Shown here: positions 60,315-64,000 of the stretch, piece after piece
How positions within the stretch are numbered: position 1 is the first letter of the stretch
Layout: each line of letters opens with the position of its first letter
Source: Aliamphritea ceti
Lineage (GTDB): Bacteria; Pseudomonadota; Gammaproteobacteria; Pseudomonadales; Balneatricaceae
DNA: 64,000 nucleotides
NCBI RefSeq assembly: GCF_024347215.1
Contig: NZ_AP025282.1
Span: 3,038,001 to 3,102,000 of the forward strand
Reading direction: 5' to 3'
Notes under the pieces: generated by a model
The model's input: the letters and a program-made list of their open reading frames with translations, nothing else
What the model was told of the DNA's origin: nothing
Database searches by the model: none
Program-made: the position numbers and the translations under genes

Positions 60315-61043
60315 TTAATCCTTCTGCATCGGATCTGCCTGACTGCTCACCAGCTGCAGTAAAGTAGCGGACTTAAATTCACGACGGTAAAGCACAAACA
60401 GAACCCCACCAGACAAGGCCATAAACAACCAGGGATTAATAAACCATCCCAGAACAGCCATGCTGAAATAGTAGGTGCGTAGTCCGAGGTTAAAGTTGTT
60501 TGCCGCCAGAGAACTCATAATGGCAATCCTGTTGGCATGGCTCATCAGCTCTTTTTCCACCACCCCTTCACTTGGCATCGGAGCACCACCAATCATCACT
60601 GAAGTAAAACCATACTGACGCAGACTCCAGGTAAATTTGAAAAAGGCATAAATGAACATGCCTATCAGCACCAGCAGTTTTAATTCCCATTCCGCTTTTG
60701 TCGCATGGGTAGCAAAAGGAATATCACCGACGATGTCGATCGCTTTTTCAGTGGAACCTAACACCGTCATCAAACCGGCAAGTATAAGAATAGTGGAGGA
60801 AGCAAAAAACGATACGCCCCGCTCAAGATTAGAAATCACAGTAGCGTCAGCGATCCGTACTTCACGATGCATCACCTGGGTCATCCAGTCGAGTCGGTAT
60901 GCATGCATTACACTGGAAAGGCAGTGGCAGTTCTTTGCCTTTGCTTTGCTATAAAGGTTATAGCCCTTGAAACACATCAGAAACCAGACAAGCGCCAGTA
61001 CCTGAGACCAGTTTTCGTGCAGAAACAAATACAACGGTTCCAC
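60315..61043 (-). CDS. DUF599-family membrane protein
   Basis: Protein of 242 residues with about four transmembrane segments (near 10-28, 78-98, 122-145 and 205-228). Conserved phrases such as YRLDWMTQVMHREVRIADATVISNLERGVSFFASSTILILAG identify the DUF599 family, whose function is unknown. It is four bases before the LysR start, so they are cotranscribed. No signal peptide beyond the first helix. Confidence 0.85.
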   Translation of the reverse strand: MEPLYLFLHENWSQVLALVWFLMCFKGYNLYSKAKAKNCHCLSSVMHAYRLDWMTQVMHREVRIADATVISNLERGVSFFASSTILILAGLMTVLGSTEKAIDIVGDIPFATHATKAEWELKLLVLIGMFIYAFFKFTWSLRQYGFTSVMIGGAPMPSEGVVEKELMSHANRIAIMSSLAANNFNLGLRTYYFSMAVLGWFINPWLFMALSGGVLFVLYRREFKSATLLQLVSSQADPMQKD

Positions 61044-61221
61044 AATCGCAATCCATGAATAATAAAGGAGTCATCATTCTAATCATGGTGCTGTTAAATT
61101 GCACTGTATAAACATAGGCTTATACGATCTAACTTCTGCCTGAATCAAACCCATCGCCAAGTTGGCATAGCCTACCAGCTATGCTAACTTGCCAGTGTGT
61201 CTGTCCAGTAGAAACGTCCGT

Positions 61222-61539
61222 ATGTATGTAGATTTAAAAGCTTTATTATGGCTCAGCCTGATTTGTATCGGTTGCTGGCACTGGTGGTATTCACTGAAAG
61301 TTAAAGATATCGCATTGCGTGCTGCCAAAGTGTATTGCAAAGAGATGGATGTACAGCTGCTTGATGAGAGTATTTATTTACGGGGATTCTGGCTGAAACG
61401 GGATGAAACCGGCAGGTTCCGTATCTGGCGTTCGTACTTGTTTGATTTCACCGCTAACGGTGAAGACCGTGCGCGAGGCAGGGTAATTCTACTTGGCTAT
61501 AAAGTAACAAGCACAACACTGGAACCTCACCGGATCTGA
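61222..61539 (+). CDS. DUF3301-family small membrane protein
   Basis: Protein of 105 residues: one N-terminal transmembrane helix (about 4-22, LKALLWLSLICIGCWHWWYSL), then a cytosolic or periplasmic part with VKDIALRAAKVYCKEMDVQLLDESIYLRGFWLKRDETGRFRIWRSYLFDFTANGEDRARGRVILLG, the DUF3301 signature. The ATG at 61222 is used because upstream codons lack a ribosome site and homologues start at the helix. Function unknown. It is between the DUF599 gene (divergent) and a convergent hydrolase. Confidence 0.85.
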   Translation: MYVDLKALLWLSLICIGCWHWWYSLKVKDIALRAAKVYCKEMDVQLLDESIYLRGFWLKRDETGRFRIWRSYLFDFTANGEDRARGRVILLGYKVTSTTLEPHRI

Positions 61540-61609
61540 GTTCAGATCCTTTTTCCAGATGTTGTTTCCAGTTCTTAACTTCAGTGCTCTAGCCCACTGC
61601 AGCTATTGG

Positions 61610-62326
61610 TCAGCGCTGAAAAGCACCGTTTTTTAAGAAATATAACGTCTGCGCCATTACTTTTCGATTTTGCATCATAAACGTATGGGTAACCGGCATT
61701 ACCAAATGATCAGACATACCATCCAGACGGGTGTTTTCAACAGAGACCTTACCGTCGTTGGTGCCCGGAATCAGTGTTGATAACCAGAGATTTACGCTGC
61801 GACTACCGGCGATAATACCTAATTCTCCCGTAAATGCGCCCAATTTAGATGGCAATCCATTACGGGTACCCAGCTGTAAGCCAGCAGGTCCATTAATCCA
61901 GCGAAATGGTGGCAACCAGCTAAGTTTATCTACCACTTCACTGCCACCGTTAGGCGGTCCCAGCATGACTACTCTACCCATCTTTTCGATCCGTTGCTCA
62001 CGTAAGAAATAGCGCAGTAAAATACCACCCATAGAATGCGTCACGAAATGGATTTTATCGGCATTATCACAGGCCTTAATCGCAGCACTGATAGCCGGAC
62101 CAGCCAGTTCTTCGACAGGTAACGAGGTGGAAGGATAGCTCTGATTAACAACCTGATACCCAGCTTTTTCAAGATAATGCACCATCAGGGAAAATGCGGC
62201 AGACGTTCGTGCCAAACCATGCAATAAGACAACAGCTTCTTTAACTGCTGTATTAACACTCACCTCTTCGGAACACACCTCTGAGAGTGGCCGCTGCTGA
62301 TTCAGAGTCTGATCTTCCATGTTCAT
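61610..62326 (-). CDS. Lipase-like alpha/beta hydrolase
   Basis: Protein of 238 residues with VVLLHGLARTSAAF (oxyanion region), nucleophile elbow VTHSMGG, GPPNGGSEVVDKL and a late HxF motif (PVTHTFMM) that may hold the catalytic His. This pattern is typical of PGAP1-like or esterase/lipase family proteins (PF05057-like). No clear signal peptide: the first 25 residues are polar, so it is probably cytoplasmic. Separated by 49 bases from the upstream methyltransferase gene on the same strand. Confidence 0.85.
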   Translation of the reverse strand: MNMEDQTLNQQRPLSEVCSEEVSVNTAVKEAVVLLHGLARTSAAFSLMVHYLEKAGYQVVNQSYPSTSLPVEELAGPAISAAIKACDNADKIHFVTHSMGGILLRYFLREQRIEKMGRVVMLGPPNGGSEVVDKLSWLPPFRWINGPAGLQLGTRNGLPSKLGAFTGELGIIAGSRSVNLWLSTLIPGTNDGKVSVENTRLDGMSDHLVMPVTHTFMMQNRKVMAQTLYFLKNGAFQR

Positions 62327-62375
62327 CTCTGTTACACCTCCTGTCTGCTCAGCGCTTTACTACATGTATTTGAAA

Positions 62376-63386
62376 CTATAACCGCAATACAGCAATCTTC
62401 AATGGATGGTTACCATCATTGGTTGGAAAATCCGCTTCAGGAGTAATCAGTTGCAGATCTTTAACGGGTCGTCCGGCTTTGCTTGCACAACGTTTTACAA
62501 CATCGAGCCAGTCTTCAAGATTCACCTTGGCAACATTGTTGGTGCACACCAGCTGGCCACCTTCCTTAACTGTAAGTAATGAAGGCTTCAGAACACTCGG
62601 ATAATCCCGTATCAGATCAACCGTACCGAAATGGCTTTTCGCCCAGCGTGGCGGATCGAGGTAAACTAAATCAAACTGTTCAGCATCAATACGTGGAAAC
62701 GCGCGTGGCTTCTGACCGCGTTTTACCCGTTGTTTAATTTCTATATCCGCCAGCTGCTTAGCCGCAGTAAAAAAATCACTTTGAAAGAAATCAATTCGGG
62801 TATCAGACACTTCATTCAGGCGCGCATTTTCACGCCCCACATCCAGGCTTCGAGTAGCAAAATCGACGTTAAGCACACGACTGGCTCCGGCCTTAGCAGC
62901 CACTACACCAACACCACAAGTATAAGAAAACAGGTTCAGAACTGACTTACCTGCTGCCTGCTGTTGTAACCAGCGACGTCCGGCACGCATATCCAAAAAC
63001 AGTAATGGATCCTGTCCCTTATGCTTACCCTTAACCAGGTAATTAACACCCAGCTCCTGTCCTGTAAGTTGCTGACGCTCAACGACCTGATCATCAGTAC
63101 GACGGGAATTACTCTTACTCCGATCGTTATAGACCCGCTGAAGACTATCAACGCCCATGGCCTGCAGGAATGTCTCAGCCTGATCAAACATAGCTCCAGC
63201 TTCAGTATCTTCCAGTGGTTCATGGAAGCTCTGCAGTAATAACTGATCACCATAACGATCCAGCGTTAACCCCGGTGCACCTTCAGTTGTACCATGATAT
63301 AGCCGGTAGCAACTGGTTGACTCAGCGTGCAGGTCTGCAAGCAATGTTACGCGGCGCTGTAATGCTGCCTGGAGTTGATCGGACAT
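62376..63386 (-). CDS. RlmI-like class I SAM-dependent RNA methyltransferase
   Basis: Protein of 336 residues. The SAM fold has NLFSYTCGVGVVAAKAGA (motif I), NVDFATRSLDVGRENA, and the catalytic LDPPRWAKS (motif IV) followed by the Cys-bearing TNN-type segment. It resembles RlmI/RlmK enzymes that methylate 23S rRNA (m5C1962 in E. coli). It is shorter than RlmI (396) and appears to lack the N-terminal PUA domain, starting instead with GAPGLTLDRYGDQLLLQSF. Target RNA is therefore uncertain. Located between the hydrolase and recD. Confidence 0.88.
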   Translation of the reverse strand: MSDQLQAALQRRVTLLADLHAESTSCYRLYHGTTEGAPGLTLDRYGDQLLLQSFHEPLEDTEAGAMFDQAETFLQAMGVDSLQRVYNDRSKSNSRRTDDQVVERQQLTGQELGVNYLVKGKHKGQDPLLFLDMRAGRRWLQQQAAGKSVLNLFSYTCGVGVVAAKAGASRVLNVDFATRSLDVGRENARLNEVSDTRIDFFQSDFFTAAKQLADIEIKQRVKRGQKPRAFPRIDAEQFDLVYLDPPRWAKSHFGTVDLIRDYPSVLKPSLLTVKEGGQLVCTNNVAKVNLEDWLDVVKRCASKAGRPVKDLQLITPEADFPTNDGNHPLKIAVLRL

Positions 63387-63556
63387 TAATAAATCTCAGT
63401 GAATAAATCGGGTCGGCGGGCAGTATACGTGGATACCCGCGGACATCAACAGCGTGTAATTTATGACGTTAAAGTAAGCCTGCCAGATTCCTGTTTATAT
63501 TTGCGAAGACAGTCTATCTGGCGGCTGAATCAAGCACTACACTTCAGCTACTTGAA

Positions 63557-64000
63557 TCAGGCCCAAAGTTTAGGACCTAAACCGCTGGCACGTTCAGTAC
63601 GGCGCGAAGTAGCTCCTTTCAGACTCGACAGGCGCGCATACAGTTCCAACCGCTGTTTCGCCCGGGTAACCCCGGTATACACCAGCTCTCTGGTCATCAG
63701 CGGGCCATCTTCCGGCGGTAGAATCATCAGCACTCTGGCAAACTCAGAACCCTGACTTTTGTGAACTGTCATAGCAAAGACCGTTTCATGGCCTGGTAAG
63801 CGGCTTGGCAGCACGCCGCGCACGCCGTCGGGATGATGCGGATCCTCGAACCAAACCCGTATCCGGCCATCTCCGTCCGGTTGGACAATGCCAATATCAC
63901 CATTATAAAGCCCTAGCTGATGGTCATTCTGCACGATCATCACCGGCCGGCCGGCATACCATTGCTGACTCGTCTGAATTAAGCCCATACGGTTTAAACG
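63557..64000 (-). CDS. recD: Exodeoxyribonuclease V subunit RecD, C-terminal part
   Basis: The frame is open to the right edge, so only the C-terminal 147 or so residues are visible. Motifs: GRPVMIVQNDHQLGLYNGDIGIV, the helicase motif VI-like MTVHKSQGSEFARVLMILP and RELVYTGVTRAKQRLEL, which are diagnostic of the RecD/UvrD-type 1B domain. RecD is the 5'-3' helicase of the RecBCD end-resection complex. The rest of the gene, and probably recB and recC, lie beyond the window. Confidence 0.92.
   Translation of the reverse strand, partial: RLNRMGLIQTSQQWYAGRPVMIVQNDHQLGLYNGDIGIVQPDGDGRIRVWFEDPHHPDGVRGVLPSRLPGHETVFAMTVHKSQGSEFARVLMILPPEDGPLMTRELVYTGVTRAKQRLELYARLSSLKGATSRRTERASGLGPKLWA

Overview
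The window looks like ordinary chromosome of a marine gammaproteobacterium, most probably an Oceanospirillaceae-type organism such as Amphritea or Neptunomonas relatives. This placement is inferred from gene content and moderate GC; no rRNA or other marker settles it. I see no transposase, integrase, phage gene or CRISPR array. Both ends cut a gene: argE (5' part missing) on the left and recD (5' part missing) on the right.

Layout. 1-2.6 kb: ArgE-type deacylase and an APC amino acid permease. 2.6-5.3 kb: a LysR regulator divergent from a VOC protein and an Old Yellow Enzyme (NemA type). 5.5-9.2 kb: a periplasmic binding protein, then a btuD-btuF-btuC vitamin B12 importer on the minus strand behind a cobalamin riboswitch. 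9.7-14.1 kb: a TPP riboswitch and thiD-thiZ-thiX-thiY-tenA, a thiamin-pyrimidine salvage and import operon. The two riboswitches sit back to back in one 737-base intergenic region, each with its own sigma70-like promoter. 14.2-16.3 kb: an AraC-type HTH protein, a VOC protein, a cNMP-fold protein and an unknown coiled-coil protein. 16.6-19.2 kb: an inverse autotransporter with a beta-helix passenger built from about 35-residue repeats, preceded by a strongly folded leader. 19.7-24.4 kb: pseudoazurin, a QseBC-like two-component pair and a chemoreceptor. 24.4-24.8 kb: a gene-free stretch ending in a strong plus-strand terminator, a candidate small RNA. 24.8-27.9 kb: TetR regulator, short-chain dehydrogenase and a metallo-beta-lactamase-fold lipoprotein. 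28.0 kb: tRNA-Val(GAC).

28.4-39.4 kb is a signalling island. It holds an NO sensor (H-NOX) overlapping its histidine kinase, a GGDEF-EAL protein behind a tiny upstream ORF, and a four-gene run made of an HTH-REC regulator, a periplasmic ligand-binding protein, a membrane histidine kinase resembling the H-NOX kinase, and a response regulator with a degenerate HD-GYP domain (HnoD-like). Together these suggest NO and a periplasmic ligand feeding c-di-GMP control.

39.5-64 kb: uvrB, an aspartate-type aminotransferase, an L,D-transpeptidase plus a Tat-exported YcbK-like protein, hydrolases, Ada, an EamA exporter, OmpW, a LysE-type exporter, a 1050-residue HD-GYP receptor with a solute-binding domain nested inside its Cache domain, htpG, a YceI / cytochrome b561 / YceI / MBL cluster under a LysR regulator, DUF599 and DUF3301 proteins, a lipase-like hydrolase, an RlmI-like methyltransferase and recD.

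Less expected signals are: a 15-bp tandem minisatellite found inside two unrelated genes in opposite coding orientation; the folded leader of the inverse autotransporter; the orphan terminated transcript at 24.6-24.8 kb; the nested-domain HD-GYP receptor; and the split H-NOX / degenerate HD-GYP pathway.
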